Assembly: GCA_949752735.1 (NCBI GenBank)
Contig: OX457036.1
Location: 20,009,169 to 20,073,168, forward strand
DNA length: 64,000 bases
Source of the DNA: Lumbricus terrestris
Taxonomy: Eukaryota; Annelida; Clitellata; Crassiclitellata; Lumbricidae
Direction of reading: 5' to 3'
Shown here: piece by piece, positions 1 through 12,700 of the stretch
Position numbering within the stretch: position 1 is the stretch's first letter
Layout: every line of letters starts with the position of its first letter
Notes under the pieces: generated by a model
What the model was told of the DNA's origin: nothing
Databases searched by the model: none
Seen by the model: the letters and a program-made list of their open reading frames with translations, nothing else
Position numbers and translations under genes: made by a program

Positions 1-695
1 GATGCCTTAGTTTCAGTGACCTCAATCAAGCTTGTTGATCTATGCAACATTTAAAGCTAAGCTTCAACACGGCTTTCAGTAAGAGTCTAAACTGTGCTTG
101 CTTGTGAATATAGTTGGCTAAAATTTTCAATAAAACCAGAATGTTCTCAATGCTGACTTTGAAGTCATATAGTAAATACTGTGCTTTAAGTAGACCTGTT
201 GTGTTATATTCTAAACCTAATTAAAATTTATGACAAATATTCCACCAGCATTGTATAGAGATTTGTGTTACAACAAGGCTCCAGTAAGCATTTTAGCCCT
301 TCAACAACAAGCTGCATTGGTTTCCCATGCATGTTGGTGCACACTCAGTTATCGTTAAAGAGTGTAATGTAAAACTGGTGATATGATTCCATGATTCTGC
401 CCCCCCCCCCCAAGGAATGGAGTCAACTACCATTCCTTCTTCATGACTAAATTCACTTTCTTCCTTCAAAAAGTGGCTTACAATTAATTATTTCTCGTAG
501 GTTTTCAAGTACTTGGACGCGTAACTGTGTCCTTTGTGAGTGGCTTGCAATCTTCTCCTCAGATTAACATATGTCAGTGTGACGATGTGTACATTACAAA
601 TTTAATTAAATAATAATAATATCTATTGTGTAGAAAGTAGGTGGTTTTGAAGGATTTTAATTTGTGATTTTTTCATTGTGCATTTTCATAAACAG
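1..695. other. Non-coding, probably MED23 intron
   Basis: AT-rich sequence with no convincing exon. It ends in an acceptor (AACAG at 691-695) leading into the first recognisable MED23 exon, so it is read as intron of that gene. A short C run lies near 400-411. The earlier MED23 exons lie outside the window. Confidence 0.6.
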
Positions 696-797
696 AAATT
701 TCCGGAGAAGTATTATTTTGAGGGAGTTGCCGACATGACTCAGCAGCCTCAGTATCTACCGATCTACTTTGGTAACATCTGTCTACGATTTTTGCCG
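696..797 (+). CDS. MED23: MED23 coding exon A
   Basis: Frame starts at 696 (AAA) and gives KFPEKYYFEGV, then QYLPIYFGNICLRFLP. Acceptor AACAG precedes it; donor GTATGC follows at 798. It ends on a codon boundary. The open frame continues into the intron, so a longer reading there is not coding. Confidence 0.88.
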
Positions 798-3700
798 GTA
801 TGCATTTCAAATGGCCTCATTGTCAAGATTAAATTTAATTAAATTTTATATCATCAATGACGATATTGCTGTTGGTTTAATCTGGGATGCCTCTTGTAAG
901 GTTTTTATTGGTAATGAAGAGTTATTAAATTATGATTGTAGTTTAGCCTGGATTGTGATCTGTGAGAAATTTCAGTGTGGATTTAAACATTCTTATCTAA
1001 TTTCCGTTATGTTATTTCGAGAACAGGTGTTTGATATTGTCATTCATCGCTTCCTTGAGCTGCCACCGGTTTCTAAGTCGCTTGAAACTCTCCTCGACCA
1101 TCTGGGAATGCTGTATAAATTTCATGGTAAGCTTTTGCAAATCAGATTCAGTTGTTGACATTCTGGGTTTTTTGTGGTACAGTTGGTGCTTATTTAGCAT
1201 CAGTGTTCATAAGTTTTTAACTGATTGATGGATGAAACTTTGAAGTAAACTGCTGTCTTCTGAGATTACTTCTTAAAATATGAATTGACTGTTAGCAATG
1301 ATGTAAAATAATGAGCACTGTATATTTTTTACTTTTCAGTCTTATTAACTGCAGTATATGAATGTGTTGGTCTTTTATATATGTGTTTTTTTCATTGCTA
1401 ATCTGACATTTATACTCTGCTATATTGTGAATTTATGAAGTACATTAGTCAGTAGTTGGCCTAATTTTGCAGCCGATTATATGAGAATCAATAAATAACT
1501 AGGAAAATATATTATATGGAAAGTGAAAGATATTATAACATATGTACTGGTCTGCTAACTTTGAGCAACTGTGAACTAAATTACTAGCATTATTGTATGT
1601 CTTGCATACTGACATTCCAGCTTAGGGCAGGATATGTGAAGTAACAAATTAAAATGGCTTGTTATAATTTATTGCCAGTGAATTATTGTTGGCACAGGGT
1701 TGCTCTTACGAATTTCTTTGTTGACTTTCTTTCCAAACAGATCGTCCTCTGACTTATCTCTACAGCACTCTGCACTACTATGAGAAGAAACTGAGGGATC
1801 GACCGTTTCTCAAGAAGAAGTTGGTCGCCGCAATTGTTGGTGTGTATTGAATTATTGTACCGCTGCAAGAGTTTTTTCTTGAATTGAATCTCATGATTAA
1901 TGGTGCTAATACTGGTCCAAGCCTCACTGACTCACTCACTCTCTGACTCACAGACTTTCTAGTTAAAAATGTTTGTAATAATTATACATCGTATCATATC
2001 TAAACATTTATAGTGCGCTGCTCGCAGCATAGACTATTCAGAGGTGCTTTTCAGTACAGAAGCGGGCAAAAAGAAACATCTTGAGAGCCCAGACAAGCGC
2101 TTAGCCCATGGATGAGATGAAGGCCATTCCATGATATATACAATTTTACATGCGTGCATGCATACAAATGGAATGACTTTGAACTATTTTGATGTGACTA
2201 AAAAGCATTTGTTGTTATTCAGGTTCCCTGAAGGAGCTGAAGCCAGAGAAGTGGTGCCTGACTGAAGACTATCTGCTCTACCTCCAGTCACCAGAGGAAT
2301 CTCCATGGGTCCCAGAACAGGACTACTACATCCGACTTATTGGGAGACTTGTCGACAGTATCCTTTGCATTTAAATTGCATGCTGACATAACATTACTGA
2401 TAAAAAGTAGCTGCATAAATGCTTAGCTGCATTTAGACATTACCAGTAATGGGGCATTCCAGGTCAAATCAACACAATTTTGAATTAAAATCTGCATCAT
2501 CATCTCTGATTTTGATGAAATTTGGCATGAAGGTAGAACCCAATGAGAAACTCTCAAAACTAAAATTTTAGATTTTTGGGTCAACCGGTTTCCGAGATAT
2601 GGGTCATTGAACCTTGACCCAAACGACCCGATTTGTGCAGACCAGACGAGGTTTAAACTTCTGTATCTCAGCTTCTATTGCACCTAGAAACAAAAGTGAG
2701 ATACCAAATTAAAGCTGAGTGAATGCTCTGTTTGGGCAAGGTAGCTAGAAATAGTTATCTTGAGTAACAAAAATAATGTGAGCATCTGTAACCTATTAAC
2801 CCTGACCCAGGTCACTTTGTACTCTCAAACTTTTATGAACTTTTTACCATTCAAAGATCTCACTGTTCCAAATAGTTGATGAAAATTTCAGAGTGGGCAC
2901 TCCAGTAGTTTTTTTGTTATGATTTTTTTGAATGGTCGCCCAAGGGCGCGAATCACGCGGTCAACGAAGGTACACATGTCAAATGAAGTCTTTGACTGCT
3001 AGGAAATATCGTTTTTAGTGAAAAAGACATTTCAGACCTCTGTCAAATTAAAATTCACAATCTAGTCAGTTTCAGGTCAAGCTATATATATATATATTCT
3101 GTTTCCACAGAGCTATTGCAGCTTGCATCTCGAGTATGTATGCCTCCCAGTGCTTGGTATTTATTTATTAAGGAACAGAGTGGAATGACCCGTGGACACT
3201 AAGCGCAGTGTAACTGGGATGGCATTCCAGGATGTAGGACCAGCGACAGAGAATGAACAACGCTGTCCGATGGCAGTCTGCCAGCAGGGAATCAGAAGCT
3301 CAGCTTGGTTCATCGATCAACACTGACACCCAAGGTGGAAAAGAGAATTCTCAAAGATACGGTGGAGCACCGCCTAACCAATGCACAGACCCTGTATTCA
3401 ATCCGCTGTGGAGAAGGGAGCCAATGTAAGACATCTCACAACATGAGACATAAACATTTTTGGATATGGCCAACAAGTCGTGCCGCACAGCGGAGGACCC
3501 GTTCCAGGCAGCCAATCCAGTCAGCCATGATAAAGAGTGCTACAGTGTGGTCAAGTCATGAAATTATGAAAGAGTGAACAAGGGTAGAGGGCCTAGAGGC
3601 AGCACCAAAAGTAAGAGAGCGAGATACCACTTTAAGCTGGCATAACTGATTGTACCAGTTGCAATACAGCATAGCAGGTCTATATGCTGAAAGTTAGCTC

Positions 3701-6700
3701 TTGGTTCAAAATAAGTCCAAGGCCCCACAAAAAAGGTGTTGTATGAAGTTCTGATGTCAGTACATCCACACAAGATATGAACAGCAGATATTATCAGCAG
3801 ATCACTTGTATGAGGATAATGAAAAGATTGAGAGGCCCAAGAAGATGCAAAAGGTTTATTTCTACTACAGCAAATGTCTGCATAACACAGCTAAGCCACC
3901 AGTCTCCATTATACTTGGCGGTGACATAACTCTCAATGTCTTCAAATTTCACTGCTTGATAGTCAGCAAGACTTAATTGAAATTGATAAGTAAGTAGGCA
4001 AACTTAAGTATTGTCTTGCCCAACATCCAGAGCTAGCAAATAATATCAATTTGTTAATTATTTAATATATAGGTGTGGATAGCTTTGAATAAAAGGGACA
4101 GATGCGCATGTATTAACACTCGAATCACGCCTTGGGTGACCATTCAAAAAATCATAACAAAAAAACTACTGGAGTGCCCACTCTGAAAATTTCATCAACT
4201 CTTTAGAACAGTGAGATCTTTGAATGGTAAAAAGTTCGTAAAATTTTGAGAGTACAAAGTGACCTAGGTCAGGGTTAATAGGTTACAGATGCTCACATTA
4301 TTTTTGTTACTCAAAATAACTATTTCTAGCTACCTTGTCCAAACAGAGCATTCACTCAGCTTTAATTTGGTATCTCACTTTTGTTTCTAGGTGCAATAGA
4401 AGCTGAGATACAGCAGTTTAAACCTCGTCCGGTCTGCACAAATCGGGTCGTTTGGGTCAAGGTTCAATGACCCATATCTCGGAAACCGGTTGACCCAAAA
4501 ATCTAAAATTTTAGTTTTGAGAGTTTCACATTGGGTTCTACCATCACGCCAAATTTAATCAAAATCGGAGATGGTCATGCCGGAACACTGTGATGATTTG
4601 GCCTGGAATGACCCTAATGTAGAGTCAATTGCCTTGCTATAACAAATTGTTTTTAAATGTCATTGAACTTTGGTGGGATTCTTGACTTTAAGAGCAAGCT
4701 ATTCAGGCTTCAAGAGCACCTAAAATGTTTTGTAACTGGCATGACTGTAATGTCGGCTTCGTGTTACCATCGTTTAGTTGTTTATTCAACAAATTTAGAA
4801 TTTATTTCTAAACTTGTATCATTTTGTTCAAAGACTATTTAGTTGATTTTGAAGCTTTTCCTGGGAATCTTATGTTGGGAATCTTCTAGTTGATTATGGA
4901 ATAGTTTCAGCAGTAAGCAATTGATAGTGTTAGTAGTGGATCTATTAATTCATTTCAGTCCAAGAATTTATATAGCACCCATTCAGAAAGCCTACTAGCA
5001 GGTGCTCCAAGCCCAACTATGTTAAAACAGGTAAGACTTAAGCAGTTGGCAGAAAACAGGCGTACTGTTGTGGAGCAGCGATTTTTAAGGGTGTTTATTT
5101 CCTGCATTTGAGTCCTAAACTCTTGGGTTGGGTTGATTTTCATCATTCTAACACTGAGATGTCGTGTACCAACAGTTGCCAGTGAATCTTGTATGAAACC
5201 TTGTAATAAATGTACAATTCCTCTACATTACATGTTCTATATAGTCAATTAGAATTAGGAAGAATTCCTTGACGGCGGAATTCCAGCGATTGCTGGAAAG
5301 CCTGCCTTTCCCACATTCGATTGGCGGTTCAATGAGTTTCCGAATCAGGCGGCTCACGCACTTCACGCCACTGCCATCGAACTGATGGCACTTCCTGTCA
5401 GCAGTCAGTCTGTGGGACGTGCTCTATTCGACATCATTCTTAAAGGGTAAACATTATTCCGAATGATCTAATATTATCTGTCTTTGTAACTTTTATAACA
5501 CAATTTTAGCACCGGAGCTTCCGCGTGAATCATGGTCGCTGTGCGGTGAACCTGGTGAGATGGGGGCAAGCCGATGACTCGCTGTGCTGCTGTGGAGTAA
5601 GACAGACGATGGCGCACATTGTGAACGAGTGCTGCCTTCTTCGTTTCCCGGGCGCCCTCCCGGCACTACACCTTGTCGAGGGGCCCGCCGCTACGGCTTG
5701 GCTTGGTGCGAACTGCATTCGCTAAAGAAGAAGAAGAAGCACCGGAGGATGAAGTTGAACACTGATTTAATTTAGGCAGGCTTTATATAATGAGTTCAAA
5801 TTGATATTACCAAAAAGAAGTTATGCAGATAAAGTGAGATTGGAAATGATGCAGTTTGGGTCGATTCAGATGCATTGAAAGAGGTTTAATTTCTGTGTTT
5901 GTATCTTGATGTATGTTATTATTTACTATATTGTTGCAAGGTATTTTGTTTAAAGCAACTGACCTCACTCTGTTCTATGCTCACTCAACCACAGCTGCTT
6001 TCACTCTTGTTGTGGCCCTTGCTCGAACAGTTTTAACCTTTCAGGCCTTTCTATGAGCTGGTCCAAATATTTGGAATTCATTGTCCCATTCTTTTATTCT
6101 GTCATCTTTTTAATGCCATTAAGATTTAGAAGAGGATTTGCTTGTTTCAACTTACTTATGCACCACAGCTGCATCCATGGTCTCTATGACCTATCAGATT
6201 TCAACCAACCTTTTCCAACAGACTATGATTTCTGACAACTTGAAGTACCGTAGCTGTTGTTTGATGCCCTGTACATTACGACAATAGTGCTACAAGTTAG
6301 ATTAGATCAGATATTACCGTATGCAACACTGGAGAGCATTTAAAATTTTGTGTAGAAGATGATTGAATTTGAATGGAAGAGCTCTTCCTAAGAATAAAGT
6401 GTACTATGTTTGAAAACTACTGTTAAGGAGAATTGATAGTTACACAAGTGAGTTTCTGAATTGAGTTTCTAGATGTTGTTCTGTTTAAAGGATGATACAG
6501 ATTCCACGAGACAAGATCTTCGCTTGGATGAACGCCATCGGACTCGTCGTTACGTCTCTGCCGGTAATTTCTTTAAACCTTTTGTTGCTTGAAAATCTGC
6601 TTTTCTCATTGGTTAAGTTTTTGATCACCCACACCAGAGAGTTTAGTTTGGAGTTTAATTCATTGGTTAACTACTTTTCTTAGTGATTGTAGCGTATTAA

Positions 6701-9700
6701 ATCGCTATTATCTATCAAACTAACTTGTCTGATATTATATGTTAATTCTAAGTAGGAGTTAAGCTAGATAATTTAGTCGGCGTATCTAGATTAATAATTT
6801 GGCGTCTAGTGGATTAGTAACTAGGAGACCACGAATCTTGCGTACATGAGTGAGGCAGTCATGGTGACGTCAAGTGGTTACTACGGACGCTTACGTAAGC
6901 GAAAACATTTGCATCGACGCGTAACCAATAAAAAGCATCGAAATGAGCGTAACGGACAGAATTGAATGGAAATAGCCACGTCATTGAAATTCAATATAAA
7001 ACGGTGATTCCTTACATGAACATTGAGAAAGATGGTTGCTCAGTTGTGTCTGGCAATTCATTTGAAGTTTATTCAATGGTGAGGATGAGGATTATGCTCG
7101 TATCTGGTCGTAAAACAGTACGAGGCATTCGTGTGAGAGTAGAGGCGATTTAGAAATTCGAAGTTGCGAATTCTAACGTCCGTGAAGTCTACATTGTGAT
7201 CGTGACGGTTGGTGAGACGATATTCGTGTGTTGAGAAACGATTTTGGGCTCGTTGTCTCTGGTTGACATTTCAAGGTCATTTTCAATTGGGAAGGAAATT
7301 CTCATTGGTTGGAGTGTGATGATTTGATGCTACGGAAGTATTGAATATTGTCTTGTCTGGTATTCGATCTGGATTCCACAGCTTGACAGTATCTCATTAT
7401 CCTTCTTCAAATATAGCACGAGGTTGCTTATCTTCATTCAGTGAATCTACGGAGAATCTGCAGAACTACTTCTTCAAATATAGCACGAGGTTGCTTATCT
7501 TCATTCAGTGAATCTACGGAGAATCAGCAGGACTAATTCTTCAAATATAGCACGGGGTTGCTTATCTTCATTCAGTGAATCTACAGAGAATCTGCAGAAC
7601 TATTTCAAGGCCGTTTTACACTACAGAAACGACATGTCATATATCTCAACTGTGGAACACAGATAAGCAATAAGATAGTTATAATTAGTGATACGCCAAA
7701 TAAGTAAATAGGAATATTGCGTAATTGTATTGTGTATTTAATAGTTTCAATTATATCATACATTTATAAAGAATTGGTGTCTTTTTGAACAGATCATTTA
7801 AATGCAGTACATTTTCAATTACCCGCTAAAATAAGCATAAAAACGGAGACGTTACAAATGGGATGCTCGCGCCGGGATAAAATTGACAATATTATTGTTG
7901 ATTAGATTGAACTTTACTGACATTTATATTGAAGAGACAAAGCTAATTAAAATGACGATCTATTTGGAAATTGTTAAGCACAGCGCAACGCCAGCGCAGC
8001 GCGTGTATAGATTTAAGCATTAGAGTCGGTGCGATAATCCTTATTGCGTAACATACACCAGAGATTGTATTACGTTAAGAGGGCGCACTAGTGTGACGCT
8101 TAATAATTTTAATAATTATTATAAGCGAGTGTGAAGTTGTATAGCGCATATTAGAGCGTTAAATTTATTACTACTTGACAAAAGTGAGTAAGTAAGAATG
8201 TCGATCACGGACTGGCAGCAGTGGTTGGATATGGGACGTTCATTCTCATTGGAAGGTGAAGAGCTGAAGGCGTTTGTCAGAGACAGACAGAACGAATTCA
8301 GACAGCAGAGGGCGGATGAACGAGAAGAGAAAAAGGAAAGTGAGCTACGTGCGGCTAAAATTGCTGAAGCAAAAGCAGTTAGAGAAAACGAAATGGAAAT
8401 GGCGAGGATGGCTGACGTTAGGCTTGAAAGAGAAGCAACCGAGGCAAGGCTTATACGTGAAGCAGAGATGAACGAGGCGAGGCTTGCAAGAGAAGCGAAT
8501 GAAGCTTTAGAGCATAAGAGACTAGAGATTCAAGCGAGAATGAGAGAAATAGAATCGAGAGATGGACGAAACAGAGATGATGGAGATTCTTATATGACAA
8601 TGGGAGACAATCATCAAGGAAACCAAAGTCATAAGGGAATGAAGAATATTAAATTCCCGATATTTAACGAGGCTAAAGATTGTCTTGATGCGTACCTACT
8701 CAGATTTGAGAGGACATGTACGACATATGAGATACCGAGAGATGTGTGGTCGCTGATGCTAGCGCGACATCTAGAATCAAAAGCATTAGAAGTGTACCAG
8801 CGTTTGTCGGCTGAGGAAACACAAGACTACGATTGTTTAAAGAAGCATCTCTTGAAAAGATTCCAATTGACAGAAGGAGGGTATCGTAACAAGTTTAAGA
8901 CTAGCAAGATGGAACAAGGAGAAACTCCTTCAAATTTCATTTACAGATTGCAACGATATTTGCAGCAATGGTTGCTACAAGCTGGATTTGAGCAGACCTA
9001 CGAAGGAATCGAGGACCTACTGCTAAAGGATCAATTTTTCCTCACTTGTAGTAATGAGTTGAGGATGTTTATTAAAGAGAAAGGAAAAATGAGCTTAAAA
9101 GACACATTGACGTGTGCAGAATCCTACATCGAAGCTCATGGGTACAGATATGCCGAGAATTCTGTAAAACCTCAAGGGAGATTCAATAATGACAGAGGTA
9201 ATGGAAAGCCATTTGAAGAGAAATCGAGAGAGAAATTCCAAGGAAACATGAATAGAGGAAGAGTCGAAACGCGACAGAACAAAGAGACAAATCACAGTGG
9301 AAATGTGAATAGAGGATATAGTAGAGATAGAGAGCAGGCAGCGGAACACAAGATAACTTGTTTTGCATGCGGTAAGGTAGGTCATAAAGCATTTGATTGT
9401 GTGCATAAAGCCAAAGGGTTTGTTAAACACACAGCTGCAGCAGTACAGATTTACGAGAATAAGGCGTACAGAGCTGTACAGGCGAATGAAAATACGAAAT
9501 CGAATGAAATTGACAGAACAGTAGAACGCCAGGATAGGAAAGGTAAAGAAGAAGTACCGAAACATATGGCAGCAAGTACGGTAGTTACGGAACGGAAAGA
9601 TGGTTGCATTGACATTGAAAGTATAGACGAATGTCAAGCGAAGGTCAATGGCGTAGATGCCAATTGTCTTTACGATTCTGGAGCGAGTACATGTATCGTG

Positions 9701-12700
9701 AGGAGATCGCTAATCAAGGATAGTGATTTGACTGGGAAGGAAACGCACTGCATCCTAGTTGATGGGAGCTTAAGGTGTTTTCCTACAGCCAATGTAAACA
9801 TTGAGAGTGAGTATTTTACTGGTGAAGTTGAGGCAATGGTTATGGATGAACCAGTAAAGCCGATAATTATTGGACGCGTGAGAGGGTTAAAATATACAGT
9901 AACGAATGAGAACACGGATGAAAATATAATTAATTGTGACAAAGGAGAGAAAGTGAATGAGACGATTATGAGTGAGAAACAAGAAAAAGTTGAGTATAAA
10001 GGAATACTCAAGAGAAATGTGAATGCTAATTCACGTTGGCAAGATGCCAAGAAGACAGTAAGATTTGAGAGTGATGAAATGAGCACGGAATATGATGACG
10101 TAATAGAGAAAGTTAGAAGTGATGACGTCATGAACAGTGACGCACATCAAACGACAGCAGCGATAGAAACGAGAGCTGAGTCGAAGAAAGTGGTGAAATA
10201 TAAACCACTCAAGGTCACAGAAATGCCCGACCTGAATATAACCACAAAAGAAATAAAGGAATTACAGAAGACAGATGAAACATTGAAGAGTTACTGGGAT
10301 AAAGCATCTGAGTGGAATGGCGATGAGAAGAGTACAGAAAAAATGCTGTACGTAAAGAAAGATGGATTGTTGTACCGGAGATGGAAGGAAGTATTGAAAG
10401 ATGAAGCGAAGTGGCAGTTGATGGTTCCGAAACAGTTGAGAAACAAAGTTCTAGCTGTAGCACATAACTCGCTACTGTCAGCTCATCTAGGCATGAAGAA
10501 GACTCACGATAAAATTGTGAATGAATTTTATTGGCCAGGGATAAATCAAGAAGTTCGGCGATATATATTAAGTTGTGATGTATGCCAGAAAGCAGTAGAT
10601 AAGAAAGTGAATTACAAGGCACCGATGGGACATCTTCCAGTGCTGGATGTGCCGTTCAAGCATGTCTGTGTGGACATCATAGGAGCCATAGAGCCAATGT
10701 CTATGAGAGGATATCGTTATGTATTAACGATTATCGACTTAAGCACCAGGTATCCTGAAGCGATACCGTTGAAAGGAATAAGTACCGAGGAAGTGGCGGA
10801 AGCCTTGTTTAACTTTTACTGTCGGATGGGCGTACCACAAAGAATTCATACAGATAGAGGAAGCCAATTTACGTCAGAACTAATGGCCGAAGTAAACAAA
10901 ATGTTGTTGATCAAGCACACGATGACAAGTCCGTACCACGCGATGGGAAACGGTTGTGTAGAACGTCTTAATGGAACGATTAAGACTACACTGAGAAAAC
11001 TGATAGGTGAACAAGTAAAAGAGTGGGACAGGTACTTGGCACCACTACTTTTCGCATTACGAGATACTGTACACGAGAGCCACGGATACACGCCTTTCGA
11101 ATTAATCTTCGGAAGATCATGTAGAGGTCCGGTACAGATATTGAAGGAACTGTGGACAAATGAAAAAGTGGAAGACGAGGTGAAGGATGTGTACACATAT
11201 ATGACGGATCTACGAGAACGTATAGAGGAAACGTGTAACATGGCGCAGAAAGCAATTCACAAAGCTAATGCGAAGAACAAGAAGTACTACGATAAAAAGG
11301 CACGATATAGAAAACTGGAGATAGGTGATAAAGTCCTATTGTTACTGCCGAGTTGTAATAATAAGATGCTTGTTAAATGGCAAGGACCATTTGTAGTCAG
11401 AGGGAAAATCGGCGATTACGATTATAAAGTTGAGGTTGATGGTGGAAAACTGAAAACATACCACATCAACATACTAAAGAGATATTACGAGAGGAGTGAA
11501 GAAGAATTGTCAGGTTCTGAGACAATAGCATATGTGTCAGCTATTGTACATGATGGTAGAGAAGGTGAAGACGAAGAGGAGGAGATATTAAACCTGTATA
11601 TCAGTAAGCAAACTGAGACTTACAAGGATGTTGATATTAATCCACAATTAGAAGATGAACAGAGAGGTGAATTGGAGAAATTACTGAGAGAATATCAAGA
11701 CATATTTACAGATAAACCAGGAAGAACTGACATGGTGAAACACGAGATTCATCTTACGAGTGATGAACCTGTTAGGATGAAAGCATATCCAACACCGTAT
11801 CATTTACAGTCTGAAATTGATAAGGAAATTGAGATAATGTTAGAGAATGGGATAATAGAAAGATCAGAAGCAGCATACGCAGCACCGCTTGTTGTTGTTA
11901 AGAAGGCTGATGGAAGCAATAGACTTTGCTGCAACTATAAGCAATTGAACAAAGTGACAGTTTTTGATCCAGAGCCGATGATGTCAAACGAGGATATCTT
12001 CAATAAACTGAGTGGCAGCAAAATATATAGCAAGTTTGATTTTTGCAAAGGGTATTGGCAAATTCCAATGAGCGAAGAATCAAAAGATTATACGACTTTC
12101 ATTTGTGCGAGTGGGTTGTATAAATTCAACGTTCTACCATTTGGATTGGTAAATAGTGCTTCAAGCTATAACAGACTGATAAGGAAGATTTTGCATGGAA
12201 CTGAGAATCTGGAGAGTTATGTTGACGACATACTAGCTCATACAGAAGGATGGACTAAACATATGAAGATTTTACGTGAATTTTTTCAAAGAGTGAGAGA
12301 TGCTCACCTGACTTTGAAACCAAAGAAATGTTCATTAGGCTATGGTCGCATAGATTTCTTGGGTCACACGTTAAACAACGACGACATTAGTCCTAAAGGA
12401 GAATCGATAGATAAGATTGTGGAGATGCCACAACCGAAAACGAAGAAACAAATAAGAAGCTTTTTGGGAGCGATAAATTACTACAGAAAATTTATTCCTC
12501 ATTGTGCTGAACTGATGGCACCATTAAGTGATTTGACAAAGAAGTCAGCAGCTAATAATGTTGATTGGAACGAAGAATTAGATGAGAGTTTTAGTAAGCT
12601 GAAAGCAGCACTGGCTAAAACACCGATACTGAAGTTACCAAACTTGGAAAAGGAGTTCGTGATTCAGACAGACGCATCAGGAAGAGGAATAGGTTGCGTC

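Larger units (their letters stand above)
2452..4614. mobile_element. Foldback DNA element with about 490-bp inverted repeats
   Basis: 2452-2957 and 4121-4614 are inverted, slightly diverged copies of each other. Outer ends are GGGCATTCCAGG and CCTGGAATGACCC. A 5-bp duplication TAATG flanks it (2447-2451 and 4615-4619). The interior, about 1.16 kb, has no transposase-like frame, so it is non-autonomous. Superfamily is not assigned. Confidence 0.85.
2358..5286 (+). other. MED23: U12-type (minor spliceosome) intron of MED23
   Basis: 5' splice site GTATCCTTT at 2358-2366 matches RTATCCTTT. Branch-site motif TTCCTTGAC at 5265-5273 matches TTCCTTRAC and sits 14 nt before the AG end. Both signals are perfect, so removal by the U11/U12 spliceosome is expected. 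The 2929-bp intron contains a 2.2-kb foldback element and a LINE tail-like piece near 4960-5000. Confidence 0.9.
6688..7856 (+). repeat. LTR 1 (5' LTR of the tandem array)
   Basis: 1169 bp, begins TGTAGCG and ends CGTTACA, with TG...CA termini and an imperfect 7-bp terminal inversion. It contains a compact promoter-like cluster (6865-7001) and a threefold 67-bp subrepeat (7403-7603). Preceded by target duplication GTGAT. Confidence 0.93.

Noticed and set aside
769..1158. 129-codon open frame over MED23 exons A and B
   Set aside because: It reads through the intron between 797 and 1027. The conserved frame with GT-AG junctions explains the coding parts.
6962..7153. 63-residue frame inside the LTR, present three times
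   Set aside because: Lies over the TATA and expected start region of the LTR; no domain and no independent reason to call it a gene.
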